Virus record (IMG/VR): IMGVR_UViG_3300042475_004124
Span: 46,102 to 110,101 of that record
Reading direction: 5' to 3' (one strand)
From: a virus
DNA length: 64,000 nt
The notes beneath the pieces were generated by a model. The model searched no databases. It was not told the origin of the DNA and saw only the letters and a program-made list of their open reading frames with translations. A program made the translations under genes and the position numbers. Positions 52,636-60,610 of the stretch are shown here, one piece after another. Numbering within the stretch: position 1 is the stretch's first letter; every line of letters starts with the position of its first letter.

Positions 52636-53561
52636 TGTACAACAAGACTTTCATGCCGGTCAGCAAGGACTACAAGTTGGCCGATATGGAGGGCAGTTTC
52701 AAGCCTCCAAAAAAGCCTGTCTATAACCGTCCAGACCAGTGCATCGAGGTCTTGACGGCCATGCAGAACATTATAGCTAGAAAAAAGCTGCAGCTGATAG
52801 GTAAGCCTTTGAGCCAGGAGAACCTGGCAGCTCTGATACGGGCAATGAGAGAGGTAACAGGCTGCGAACCTGAGATAGGCCGAGGTCTGCTACAGCCCTT
52901 TCTCAACTGCCTTATAACCAAGAGAATCCAGGACCTTATCTGTTGGCAGGTGGCCGGCAATAGAAAGCTGGCAAAGGAGCGGACGGTACTGCTCTACTCC
53001 GGCAAGCCTGAAGAGCTGGGCTGGATGAGCTGCGCCATAGCCGAGCATCTGGAAGACCCTACTAACGTCCTAGGCTGCTACCGCCTGAAAGTCTTGGACG
53101 GACCTGCCGCTGGATTTGATATGTACATGAAGGTACCTAAGTCCTTCAGTCGCATGTCTTATGCCGTGGGAGCCTGCTACAAGGTGGACAAGCAGCGCAT
53201 AAAGCTGGCAGATCCCCGGCAAGCAGTTCAGATGCAAATGTTGGTATATCCAGACTCCATTCCGTTGTTGCAGTTTGAGCCTCACGTTGGGCACACTACC
53301 GCAAGGCTCAACATAAAAGATAATTCAGTTGGGTTGCTGCGAGCTACGCCAAAACAGAAGAAGTTCAACCTTAAGCTGATGCAAGACCGTAAGAAAAATT
53401 GCATAAGATTTCTTACAACGGATTGCTCCAAATGCTGGGTTGGGTATGATTCGTGCCCTAGAGGTACTCAACCTAACACTGAAGTTCAACTGCCTGCTAG
53501 TGTAAGCATCACCATTCAAGGAAAGAACCTATGTCCGAAGACGATTTCCGAAGAAGCCTAG
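52635..53561 (+). CDS. Hypothetical protein with C-terminal cysteine cluster
   Basis: 308 residues from the ATG at 52635 (TGATG overlap). Mainly helical in the first 110 residues, then alpha/beta, ending with CSKCWVGYDSCPRGT (about residues 271-285), a possible zinc site. No known family. It overlaps the following gene by 31 bases. Confidence 0.5.
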   Translation: MYNKTFMPVSKDYKLADMEGSFKPPKKPVYNRPDQCIEVLTAMQNIIARKKLQLIGKPLSQENLAALIRAMREVTGCEPEIGRGLLQPFLNCLITKRIQDLICWQVAGNRKLAKERTVLLYSGKPEELGWMSCAIAEHLEDPTNVLGCYRLKVLDGPAAGFDMYMKVPKSFSRMSYAVGACYKVDKQRIKLADPRQAVQMQMLVYPDSIPLLQFEPHVGHTTARLNIKDNSVGLLRATPKQKKFNLKLMQDRKKNCIRFLTTDCSKCWVGYDSCPRGTQPNTEVQLPASVSITIQGKNLCPKTISEEA

Positions 53562-54037
53562 ACATCCCAGTCAACATGGCTCTGCCGTTCAACCCGAGAC
53601 ACATGCTCTCTGTTAGCCCACGCGGAGTCATGTCTGCCAATGAGAGCTATGTTCCTCAGCACGACATGATCAACTGTGTGCCTGGTGCTTTCGTAGGCAT
53701 GTGCAATCTGATTCAGCATGTGGATACCTACACGTCTACTCAGACGCTGCAGATCTCCGAGGAAGAGATGGGCAAGGCAGTGCTGGCCCTACGATACGTG
53801 CTGTCTCGCGAGGGCTTGCACCACGCTACTCCCGAGGACGCATACAAGGCTTCGGGTTTTACCAACCTGTCATGGCAGGCACGTACCTGGGTTCTCAAGA
53901 ACCTGGGCGACATCATGGTTAGAATGTGGCATCAAGCCGCCATTGCCCGTGTCAGCGACTTCAAGCAGTACATGGACTCGCCGGTTAACAATGCTGCCGA
54001 AAACGTACTCAAGTCTTTCAACAGAGGATTGGAATGA
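53531..54037 (+). CDS. Hypothetical helical protein
   Basis: 168 residues, start within the preceding gene. Soluble, helical; contains a proline-rich beginning and a HHATPEDAYKASGF segment that could be a short helix-loop-helix. No recognised domain. ATGA overlap at its end. Confidence 0.5.
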   Translation: MSEDDFRRSLDIPVNMALPFNPRHMLSVSPRGVMSANESYVPQHDMINCVPGAFVGMCNLIQHVDTYTSTQTLQISEEEMGKAVLALRYVLSREGLHHATPEDAYKASGFTNLSWQARTWVLKNLGDIMVRMWHQAAIARVSDFKQYMDSPVNNAAENVLKSFNRGLE

Positions 54038-54483
54038 CCGCAGAAACCCACGTAGGAAAGTTTGCTGTAAATGAAAATGGCCAGCTAGGCTACATCGTAG
54101 AGCAGCATACCCTGGGATCTCAGATCGCCTATACAGGCATTCCCATAAGCGATGCACCCATTTGGATTTCTCTCAATCCGCAGATCATTGCAGAGAAACC
54201 ATGCCCCAGTGCCCTGATGGACATCGTCATGGAGATTGCTCCGCCAAACAAGGTGTTTGGAAAGATGACCGAGAACAAGGATTTAAACATTCCCTCCGGC
54301 CACATCAATATCCAAGGCGCCAACTTTGGAGGACCTCCGGACTGGGTAAGCTTTAGCTTCAATCCAGAGAAGGATTTAAAGGACTTCTTCAACTACTTGA
54401 AGCCAAACAATCCGATGAAACCACCGGAATCTGACGACTTCAAAATTGACACGAACGAAGCAGACGACGAAGATGTCGACTGA
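54034..54483 (+). CDS. Hypothetical protein with acidic tail
   Basis: 149 residues, ATGA start. Beta-rich body and a very acidic C-terminal tail (DTNEADDEDVD). Directly upstream of, and overlapping by one base with, the RuvC-like gene. An acidic tail like this is known from single-strand binding proteins, but no OB motif is visible. Confidence 0.5.
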   Translation: MTAETHVGKFAVNENGQLGYIVEQHTLGSQIAYTGIPISDAPIWISLNPQIIAEKPCPSALMDIVMEIAPPNKVFGKMTENKDLNIPSGHINIQGANFGGPPDWVSFSFNPEKDLKDFFNYLKPNNPMKPPESDDFKIDTNEADDEDVD

Positions 54484-55079
54484 TGACTGACAAAACCCTT
54501 CCCCATATCGTTTGCCTCGACCTGGCTCTGGCTAATACCGGAGTCGCTGTTCTTGCGCTTAGTCCGGACAAAGACGACCTCCTCTGGGTGGATACGATCC
54601 ACACAGAGAAGTCGGACAAAGCCACTATGCGGAAAGGCAAGATGAAGGTCTCGGACGACGAATGGAGAAGAGTTACCGAACTCGTCAGATCGCTGGAGCA
54701 GGCACTCATGAGATGGTCTCCATGCCATATATTCATAGAGTGTCCAACCGGAGGATCCAAGAGCGCACAGGCAGCCAAAAGCATGGCCTTAGCCAGGGGT
54801 GCCGCTTGCGCTGTAATAGACGGGTTTAGGACTCCAGTCACGCTAGTTACTCCCTTTGAAGCCAAGAAGGCAGCTACAGGAGTTAGCGCCGCTAGTAAAC
54901 AGGATGTAAAGAAAGCCATGCGTGCCAAGTTTCCAACCTTTGACGGTTGGATAGTAGGCAAGAGAGGTCAAGTCCTGGAAGGGCGCAACGAACACGTATA
55001 TGACGCGCTGTCCGTCTACATGGCAGCAACCACCACCAAATCCTACAAGGAACTTAAAAATGGCAGAGACTGTTTCTAA
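54483..55079 (+). CDS. RuvC-like Holliday junction resolvase
   Basis: 198 residues. The RNase H fold carries D13 in CLDLALANTG, E86 in IFIECPTGG, and D174 in EHVYDALSVY, consistent with the metal-binding acids of RuvC-type enzymes. A KKAATGVSAASKQDVKKAM segment (about residue 128) matches the RuvC dimer and DNA region. It would cut branched DNA before packaging. No separate T7- or T4-type resolvase is seen. Confidence 0.75.
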   Translation: MTDKTLPHIVCLDLALANTGVAVLALSPDKDDLLWVDTIHTEKSDKATMRKGKMKVSDDEWRRVTELVRSLEQALMRWSPCHIFIECPTGGSKSAQAAKSMALARGAACAVIDGFRTPVTLVTPFEAKKAATGVSAASKQDVKKAMRAKFPTFDGWIVGKRGQVLEGRNEHVYDALSVYMAATTTKSYKELKNGRDCF

Positions 55080-55392
55080 GCAAGTATCGTTGCTCAACGA
55101 AAGCACCACGTTTACGCGCATTCCCAATCCAGAGGGAGAAGGTGAACTGCTGGAGGTCAAGGTGACCACCAAGGTCCGTACCCAACTGGGGATCATGCAT
55201 GACACCACGCAGAGCTTTGTGCTCAGTGGCCAGGACGCATCTGATACCTTGGCTTCCCTCCGAGTCATTCACAACAACCTTCAGCTGCTGCTAATGAAGG
55301 CTCAGCAGGAGGCAGATCAGGCACCTCAGGCCTCTACTCAGGAGAAGAGCGCAGCTAGCCCTTCGCTTGAAGTAGTCGGCGCAGGCGAATAA
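55060..55392 (+). CDS. Hypothetical small protein
   Basis: 110 residues from the ATG at 55060 (AAGGA upstream), overlapping the RuvC-like gene by 20 bases. A beta N-terminal half, then a helix and a Gln/Ala/Ser-rich tail. No motif recognised. Confidence 0.5.
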   Translation: MAETVSKQVSLLNESTTFTRIPNPEGEGELLEVKVTTKVRTQLGIMHDTTQSFVLSGQDASDTLASLRVIHNNLQLLLMKAQQEADQAPQASTQEKSAASPSLEVVGAGE

Positions 55393-55396
55393 AAGC

Positions 55397-56044
55397 ATGT
55401 CCGACTCCTCCACCAATAGAGTGTTCACGCCGGCTGCTGCCGCATTGGCTCCAATGAGTACGGAGCTGGTGCTGGAGGATGCCGTCGCTCCAAAGGACGA
55501 GCTGCAAAGTTGGACCAAAGATTACGATCTTTTCTTTGTAAACACTTTGCACATGTACCTGCGTATTCCAGTTAGTCTTTTTGAGCTCTATGCAAAGGAG
55601 TTCAACAAGCAGCTTCGAATAATGCATTTTGTACTGCCTGAACCTCTATTGGTGGAGGACGTCATGCCGCCGGTGGGATTTGCAACCCCTGAGCCAGGTT
55701 GGAGCCGGTTTCTGCACGGCATGCCGAAGGAAGATTGGCCTCACTTCAAGCACTGGCTGACCAATTCAAAATGGTTGGCGCAGAATGCAGAAGGAGAAAA
55801 GATTCTATACGGCTGTGAACCGGAAGACATCGAGGTACGAGATCCCGTAAAACTGCAGACCATGCAGGTGGTCGGTATAAAGGAATTTGTACCCATCACA
55901 TTCTTCATGCCGTCTAACCTTTCTGGCAGGCTATACCTTAACCAGAAGAACGGACCTCCGTTTAGCTGTGTCTACGTAGCTAGAAATGGCCCCGGCGCAG
56001 GAGAAGCTGCAGCCCTGTTCAAGAAGCTGAGAGAAGTAATATGA
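55397..56044 (+). CDS. Hypothetical protein
   Basis: 215 residues. N-terminal 45 residues low-complexity, then a Trp/Phe-rich alpha/beta domain and a glycine-rich GPGAGEAAALF near the end. Function unknown; ATGA overlap with the next gene. Confidence 0.5.
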   Translation: MSDSSTNRVFTPAAAALAPMSTELVLEDAVAPKDELQSWTKDYDLFFVNTLHMYLRIPVSLFELYAKEFNKQLRIMHFVLPEPLLVEDVMPPVGFATPEPGWSRFLHGMPKEDWPHFKHWLTNSKWLAQNAEGEKILYGCEPEDIEVRDPVKLQTMQVVGIKEFVPITFFMPSNLSGRLYLNQKNGPPFSCVYVARNGPGAGEAAALFKKLREVI

Positions 56045-56301
56045 GAATCAACTTTCACGAAACAGATCCGATGGAAGCAGAGTCCTCGTTTCCCAAGGAT
56101 AGCAAGGGCATAGCGATGATCGTAGAGCCGGCGTTCTACGGCAAGTCAAAGAGTGCCATGGTATGCGTAGTCACCAGTACCAGTAATAACGGAAAGTGGC
56201 TGCATAGGTATAGGCTCAAGGCAACCGATACCGGCAAGCTGGTACTGGAAGATCTAGGCGAACCGCGCAAGCTAGACGTGGATACTCCGGCGCTTAAATA
56301 A
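56041..56301 (+). CDS. Small hypothetical protein
   Basis: 86 residues, ATGA start. Beta-rich (SAMVCVVTST, YRLKATDTGKL); no recognised motif. It is the last gene before a noncoding spacer with a spaced motif and a terminator. Confidence 0.5.
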   Translation: MRINFHETDPMEAESSFPKDSKGIAMIVEPAFYGKSKSAMVCVVTSTSNNGKWLHRYRLKATDTGKLVLEDLGEPRKLDVDTPALK

Positions 56302-56313
56302 GCCCATAAATGA

Positions 56314-56339
56314 GTTAAAATATCTTGGTACCGTTTCGC
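56314..56339 (+). promoter_or_regulatory. Spaced motif GTTAANATA-N12-TTCGC, copy D
   Basis: GTTAAAATA (56314-56322), 12 bases, TTCGC (56335-56339), identical in layout to the two copies in the 21.8 kb island. A CCATGA/TCATGG hairpin follows at 56339-56355. A terminator stands between it and the next gene, suggesting a short leader RNA. Confidence 0.45.
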
Positions 56340-56377
56340 CATGAACCGGTCATGGTGCACGGATGCCAAAAGAACCT

Positions 56378-56403
56378 CCGCCGATCTGCAGTCGGCGGTT
56401 TTT
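56378..56403 (+). terminator. Rho-independent terminator
   Basis: CCGCCGA (56378-56384) pairs with TCGGCGG (56392-56398) over TCTGCAG, followed by TTTTT. It lies 20 bases before the next gene start and downstream of a spaced motif, consistent with an attenuator or small RNA end. Confidence 0.85.
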
Positions 56404-56423
56404 ACTTGTAAGGGGTGTATGAA

Positions 56424-57485
56424 ATGAGGCACTGCAAGGAAGCAGTCGTCAACGAGCCTGTGGCAATAACCAAAGCCTACGGCTACATCAACGAATGGGG
56501 ACCAACTTATTCCGAGAGGTTCCGGAATAGGAATTCCCTGTTCATCGGACCAGCCGATACCACGGCATGTGCGCTAATCATGCGCATGCAGGATGGGACT
56601 GTAAGTCAGATGTTCTGCCTACTGCACCACTGGTGCGAAGGCAGCAATCGCCATCTGGATTTCAGCACCAGCGTGGAGTTCGCAGTCGACATCGAGGACT
56701 TCGAGCCTCGGTGGATCTTCGACGGCGAAGAAGTCGATCTGGCCCAGCTGGTCCAGACCAAAAACAGCGAAGCAGCAAATGCTGCCCGCATGGTTTGTTC
56801 TGGCGTTCCAGCACTAGGTGTTCTGGCGTACAAGGTTCACCTAATCGACGAGGCCTGTTGTAACAACAGGCTTTACTGCAACGAACCCATGTTGTGGGTT
56901 CCTCGGCAGGGGGTGGATACCGCCACCAATGCCATAGAGCCCTTCCTGAGCTTCATCTGCTCGGGTATGGGCGGAATCATGACTCCGACTCATGTCAGAG
57001 TCAGGGATCTGATCCAGAAGGCGTACGGGCTAACTCCTTGGCAGATGTACGCCAATGCGGGATGCCGGCCTGATATCCTGATGATGGATATCAGCAAGAA
57101 GAGCGGTATGCTTGGACAGCTAATCAAGATCATTTCCGACATGATCGAGCATCCACTCGAAATGCTGGGAATAGATCAGAAGTCCCTGCCTAAGCTGTTG
57201 TCTCGTGAGCAAGAGCGAGACTTCCGGAATTCCGTGCCCTGGTTCGTTGTCGATCAGGACAACTACTCGGTGCCAGAGCATGAGGAATGCTTCTTGATGG
57301 CGCGTAGGATGGACACCTACCAGCTAAAGTACAAGAAGCACATTCCGGCTGAACAGCTGGGGTTCAAGATGCCTGTGTTGGATGAACTTCGGCAGCAGAT
57401 GCATCCTGCCGAAACCGCACCCAGGCAAAAGCCGCCGGAGATAGTTGAGGTCAAACCCTCGACGCCGGCAGCTGTCACATCATAA
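56424..57485 (+). CDS. Hypothetical protein with proline-rich tail
   Basis: 353 residues. The ATG at 56424 is chosen over an in-frame GTG at 56415 because AAGGGG (56410-56414) is correctly spaced. The body is a large alpha/beta domain with a CCNNRLYCNEPMLW stretch near residue 150; the last 25 residues are Pro- and Lys-rich. Two perfect hairpins lie inside (56853-56871 and 56883-56901). No family is recognised. A terminator stands on both sides of the gene. Confidence 0.55.
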   Translation: MRHCKEAVVNEPVAITKAYGYINEWGPTYSERFRNRNSLFIGPADTTACALIMRMQDGTVSQMFCLLHHWCEGSNRHLDFSTSVEFAVDIEDFEPRWIFDGEEVDLAQLVQTKNSEAANAARMVCSGVPALGVLAYKVHLIDEACCNNRLYCNEPMLWVPRQGVDTATNAIEPFLSFICSGMGGIMTPTHVRVRDLIQKAYGLTPWQMYANAGCRPDILMMDISKKSGMLGQLIKIISDMIEHPLEMLGIDQKSLPKLLSREQERDFRNSVPWFVVDQDNYSVPEHEECFLMARRMDTYQLKYKKHIPAEQLGFKMPVLDELRQQMHPAETAPRQKPPEIVEVKPSTPAAVTS

Positions 57486-57510
57486 TCCTAACACGATTAT
57501 TGACACCCCA

Positions 57511-57558
57511 CCTATCCCGGGACCACCTGCTGATTACAGGTGGTCCCGGGTAGGTTTT
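57511..57558 (+). terminator. Strong rho-independent terminator
   Basis: CCTATCCCGGGACCACCTG (57511-57529) pairs with CAGGTGGTCCCGGGTAGG (57537-57554), with one bulged T, over a CTGATTA-type loop, then TTTTGT. This is the most stable stem-loop in the window and ends the transcript of the preceding gene. Confidence 0.95.
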
Positions 57559-57569
57559 GTCTCTTAACC

Positions 57570-57589
57570 GCAGGTACTACCCTGCTTTT
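57570..57589 (+). terminator. Second small hairpin with T tract
   Basis: GCAGG (57570-57574) pairs with CCTGC (57581-57585) over TACTAC, followed by TTTT. It stands between the strong terminator and the next gene, perhaps a backup or a leader attenuator. Confidence 0.55.
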
Positions 57590-57606
57590 AGCAATCAAAG
57601 GACATC

Positions 57607-58056
57607 ATGCTTTCAAACTACATTGCACACGTGATCAGAGCTCTTGACAAGGCTAAGGTGATGCCGGTCGAACAGATTCAAAAGGTGACCGGCCTGGATC
57701 CCCACACCTACGATAGAGTCATCCAGGGAACCAATGGCCAGCATATCCGCATAGAGAACGTCGACCGGCTGGTCGAGTTCTTTGGCATGGGTATCTTCAG
57801 TTCTGGCTTTGTCAAGGAGTCATTTGTGTCCAGCAACTCGCAGTACAAAACCTGGGAGGGTCTGGATACCGACGAGCAGCTGCTGATCAACGTGGCAGGA
57901 GTGTACACCACTACCTCTAAGTCTCCGATCAGCAGCCTGAACTACACCAAAGAATGTGCTTATTTCCTGGAGACCTGCGATACGCTGATCTCCATCATCA
58001 AGGACACAGGAGCAAATGACGATGACGGAACCGACGACGGCGAAGACCAACAGTAA
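57607..58056 (+). CDS. Probable HTH-type protein with acidic tail
   Basis: 149 residues with AAAGGACATC upstream. Residues about 15-62 (MPVEQIQKVTGLDPHTYDRV, then GQHIRIENVDRLVEFFGM) fit a Cro/CI-type helix-turn-helix: helix, turn with Gly, recognition helix, and a final LVEFFG. A short acidic C-terminal tail (DDDGTDDGEDQQ) follows. It probably regulates the MoxR/VWA unit that follows or another operon. It overlaps the next gene by 41 bases. Confidence 0.5.
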   Translation: MLSNYIAHVIRALDKAKVMPVEQIQKVTGLDPHTYDRVIQGTNGQHIRIENVDRLVEFFGMGIFSSGFVKESFVSSNSQYKTWEGLDTDEQLLINVAGVYTTTSKSPISSLNYTKECAYFLETCDTLISIIKDTGANDDDGTDDGEDQQ

Positions 58057-58273
58057 AAAGAGTAGCCTGTGGCTGCTGCAAATACCGTATCACTGGGATA
58101 AAGAAAAGTCTCCTCATCTGATACTGCCGATGACCTCCAAGGAGCAGGCAAAGGAGTACGTAGATCAGTACAAAGAACAAAAGAACGAAGAGCACTACTT
58201 CCTCTTGCTAGAGGGGACGTTGATCCCCACCTCCAACTGGGTTCCGGAAGACTTCACCTACCACGTCTATTGA
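58016..58273 (+). CDS. Small hypothetical protein
   Basis: 85 residues, ATG at 58016 with AGGAG five bases upstream (a second ATG lies at 58022). Contains aromatic residues and a KEQAKEYVDQYKEQ helix. Its position between the HTH-like protein and the MoxR gene suggests a partner of one of them. No family recognised. Confidence 0.45.
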   Translation: MTMTEPTTAKTNSKKSSLWLLQIPYHWDKEKSPHLILPMTSKEQAKEYVDQYKEQKNEEHYFLLLEGTLIPTSNWVPEDFTYHVY

Positions 58274-58297
58274 GTTTAAATCAAGGAAAACACGAAA

Positions 58298-59323
58298 ATG
58301 GCCGCATCAATCAACTACGTAGAAAAGCTCAAGCAGTATCGTAACGCAAATGTCCCTCTGCTCATCTTCGGTGGTCCCGGCATCGGCAAGTCCGAGATCT
58401 GCAAGGCTGCTGCCGATGGCGACGAGGTCAAGGACGTCCGACTCAGCATGCTCGAGCCTGTCGACATGCGCGGCATGCCGGTCGTCAATCGCAAGGGAGA
58501 CGGCTCCGAGTTCAGTGTCGAGTGGGCCAAGCCCGACTTCCTGCCAAAGGACGGCAAGGGCATCATTCTCTTCGACGAGCTGAACACCGCCGACCCCAGC
58601 GTCCAGAATGCGGCACTGCAGTTCATCCTGGATCGTCGCTGTGGTCCGCACAAGCTCGGTGACGGCTGGTGGATCGTGGCCTGCGGCAACAAGTCCAGCC
58701 ACAAGGCTCACGTCAATCCGCTGTCTGCTCCTCTCCGCAATCGCTTTGTAATTCTGGAGATGCAGCCGGACTTCAACCAGTGGCGCAACTGGGCGATGAA
58801 CAATCTCATCCACGAGAACGTGCTGGGCTTCATGAGCAGCACCAGCGGCCAGCACCTGTACTCCGATCCTCAGGACGAGTACGGCAACTTCCCCACTCCT
58901 CGTGGTTGGACCATGGTTTCCCGACTCCTGCGCAACAACATCACGGAGCGTGAGGCCATCGAGGGTGCCATCGGCAAGGGTGCTGCAAACTGGTTCATCC
59001 AGTACTGCAACGAGATCAAGGTGATGCCTGACATCGACGCCTTGCTTGACGGCAAGGCCACATACCAGGACGGGCCAAACAAGCTGTCGGTGACCTATGC
59101 GGTCGTCAGCAACATCCTCTATCGTGCCCTGCGCAATCCCAACCTGATCGACAAGGGCGCCAACGTCATGATGTCGATCCGCCCCGAGATTAGCTCTCTG
59201 TACTTCGGCGGCTTGCTGCAGCAGAAGAACGAGAAGTTCATGCTAGCCGTGATGAAGTCTACCAACGCAAAGAACTGGCTTTCCAAGCACCGCAGTCTCC
59301 TGGTCCCATTCGAGGTGGAATAA
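58298..59323 (+). CDS. MoxR-type AAA+ ATPase
   Basis: 341 residues. Walker A GGPGIGKS at residues 25-32 and Walker B with D93-E94 in ILFDELN, followed by the MoxR-type ACGNKSS sensor-1 segment and a PLRNRF arginine-finger region near residue 145. MoxR proteins act as chaperones, usually with a VWA protein, to insert metals or remodel complexes. Codons are strongly GC-ending compared with neighbouring genes. The stop overlaps the VWA gene start (TAATG), so the pair is co-translated. Confidence 0.85.
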   Translation: MAASINYVEKLKQYRNANVPLLIFGGPGIGKSEICKAAADGDEVKDVRLSMLEPVDMRGMPVVNRKGDGSEFSVEWAKPDFLPKDGKGIILFDELNTADPSVQNAALQFILDRRCGPHKLGDGWWIVACGNKSSHKAHVNPLSAPLRNRFVILEMQPDFNQWRNWAMNNLIHENVLGFMSSTSGQHLYSDPQDEYGNFPTPRGWTMVSRLLRNNITEREAIEGAIGKGAANWFIQYCNEIKVMPDIDALLDGKATYQDGPNKLSVTYAVVSNILYRALRNPNLIDKGANVMMSIRPEISSLYFGGLLQQKNEKFMLAVMKSTNAKNWLSKHRSLLVPFEVE

Positions 59324-60564
59324 TGTCGCAAATTGATCCAGTTGTAATTCAGACGGCCAAGAAACGACTAGACAAGTCCATGTTTCGCATGTTTCAGGAC
59401 TTTCCGTTCTGGGCCTTTCTGATAGAGAAGTGCAATGTCCGCCTTACCGAGGATGAAAAGAAGGTGCCGACCGCCTGCATCGACAGGAACGGCAACATCT
59501 ACTTCAACCGCACTTTCTTCACGTCGTTGTCCGACACCATGATTCACTTCGTTCTTGCGCACGAGGTGATGCATATGCTGCTGGATCATCACAATCGTCT
59601 GGGTGGTCGTCAGGCGTTCCTGTGGAATGTGGCTGGCGACGTGTTGATCAACGAGATGCTGCAGGACCACTTTACGTCCAAGGGCACTCGTCTGGATCTA
59701 TCCAGCTATGTCACGTCGAGAGGCCTGAACATAGACATAGATCACAACACGATCACCACCGAGGAGGTTTACGAACTTATCCTGAAGAACTCTCCTCCCA
59801 AGAAGCGTGGAACAAAGGGCGAGGGTGGCGGCCAGGGAGAAGGAGGCATCCAGGACGGCAACGATCTGGCCGACTTCGAGCCTGGTGAAGGTCCGGATGG
59901 TCAGGACATTCGTACGGCATCCGAGGATACTCCTCAGAATGCCAAGGAGTGGGCGGATGCCGGTCTTGAGGCTGCTACCCGCAGTCGAATGGCTGGAAGC
60001 TGTCCTGCCTTCATGGAACGGCAGATAGATAAGCTGCTTAATCCGGAGGTCAGTTGGAACGATGTGCTGGCCTACTACCTGCGGAACAAGTTCTGCATGA
60101 CCAATAGGAACCGGCACACCTTTACTCCGCCCAATCGCAGATATCTGTATCAGGACGTAATCCTGACCAGCCGCATTGGCAAGAAGAAGCCCAGCATCGC
60201 ATTCTCCATCGACACCTCTGGATCCATGTCCCCACAGGACATCTCCAAGGGAGTCTCGGAATTGGATGCCATCCGCAAGCTTTACAAGGTGCCGGTGTAT
60301 CTGCTGGAGGCAGACTACACTGTCCATCGGGCAAAGTGGGTTCAGCACAACGAGGAGATCCCATCGCTTAAGGGCGGCGGAGGAACTTCGTTTGTTCCGG
60401 TCATGGACCATCTTAAGCAGAACAAGCCAGACATAGACGTGCTGGTGTACTTCACCGACGGCTACGGTGAATTTGGGTCAGACCCTGGCTTTGATGTCAT
60501 CTGGGTAATCAACAGTGACGTCAAGGCGCCTTACGGCAAAACCATTCGCATCAACAACCCCTGA
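59323..60564 (+). CDS. VWA protein with HExxH motif (DUF2201-like)
   Basis: 413 residues. HEVMH at residues 80-84 is a zinc-binding metallopeptidase site. A Gly/Asp-rich linker follows (about 165-210), then a VWA domain with the MIDAS motif D297-T-S-G-S301. The order matches putative metallopeptidase plus VWA proteins paired with MoxR ATPases. It probably acts on a phage or host protein complex. Peptidase activity is not shown by sequence; the domain may only bind metal. The gene ends before a long GC-rich hairpin. Confidence 0.8.
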   Translation: MSQIDPVVIQTAKKRLDKSMFRMFQDFPFWAFLIEKCNVRLTEDEKKVPTACIDRNGNIYFNRTFFTSLSDTMIHFVLAHEVMHMLLDHHNRLGGRQAFLWNVAGDVLINEMLQDHFTSKGTRLDLSSYVTSRGLNIDIDHNTITTEEVYELILKNSPPKKRGTKGEGGGQGEGGIQDGNDLADFEPGEGPDGQDIRTASEDTPQNAKEWADAGLEAATRSRMAGSCPAFMERQIDKLLNPEVSWNDVLAYYLRNKFCMTNRNRHTFTPPNRRYLYQDVILTSRIGKKKPSIAFSIDTSGSMSPQDISKGVSELDAIRKLYKVPVYLLEADYTVHRAKWVQHNEEIPSLKGGGGTSFVPVMDHLKQNKPDIDVLVYFTDGYGEFGSDPGFDVIWVINSDVKAPYGKTIRINNP

Positions 60565-60570
60565 CAGGAG

Positions 60571-60608
60571 CAGGGCGGAGGCGAGTGGTTTGCCTCCGCC
60601 CTGAATTT
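60571..60608 (+). terminator. GC-rich terminator hairpin
   Basis: CAGGGCGGAGGC (60571-60582) pairs perfectly with GCCTCCGCCCTG (60592-60603) over a 9-base loop, followed by AATTTG. The stem is strong but the T tract is weak. It closes the MoxR/VWA unit. Confidence 0.75.
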
Positions 60609-60610
60609 GC

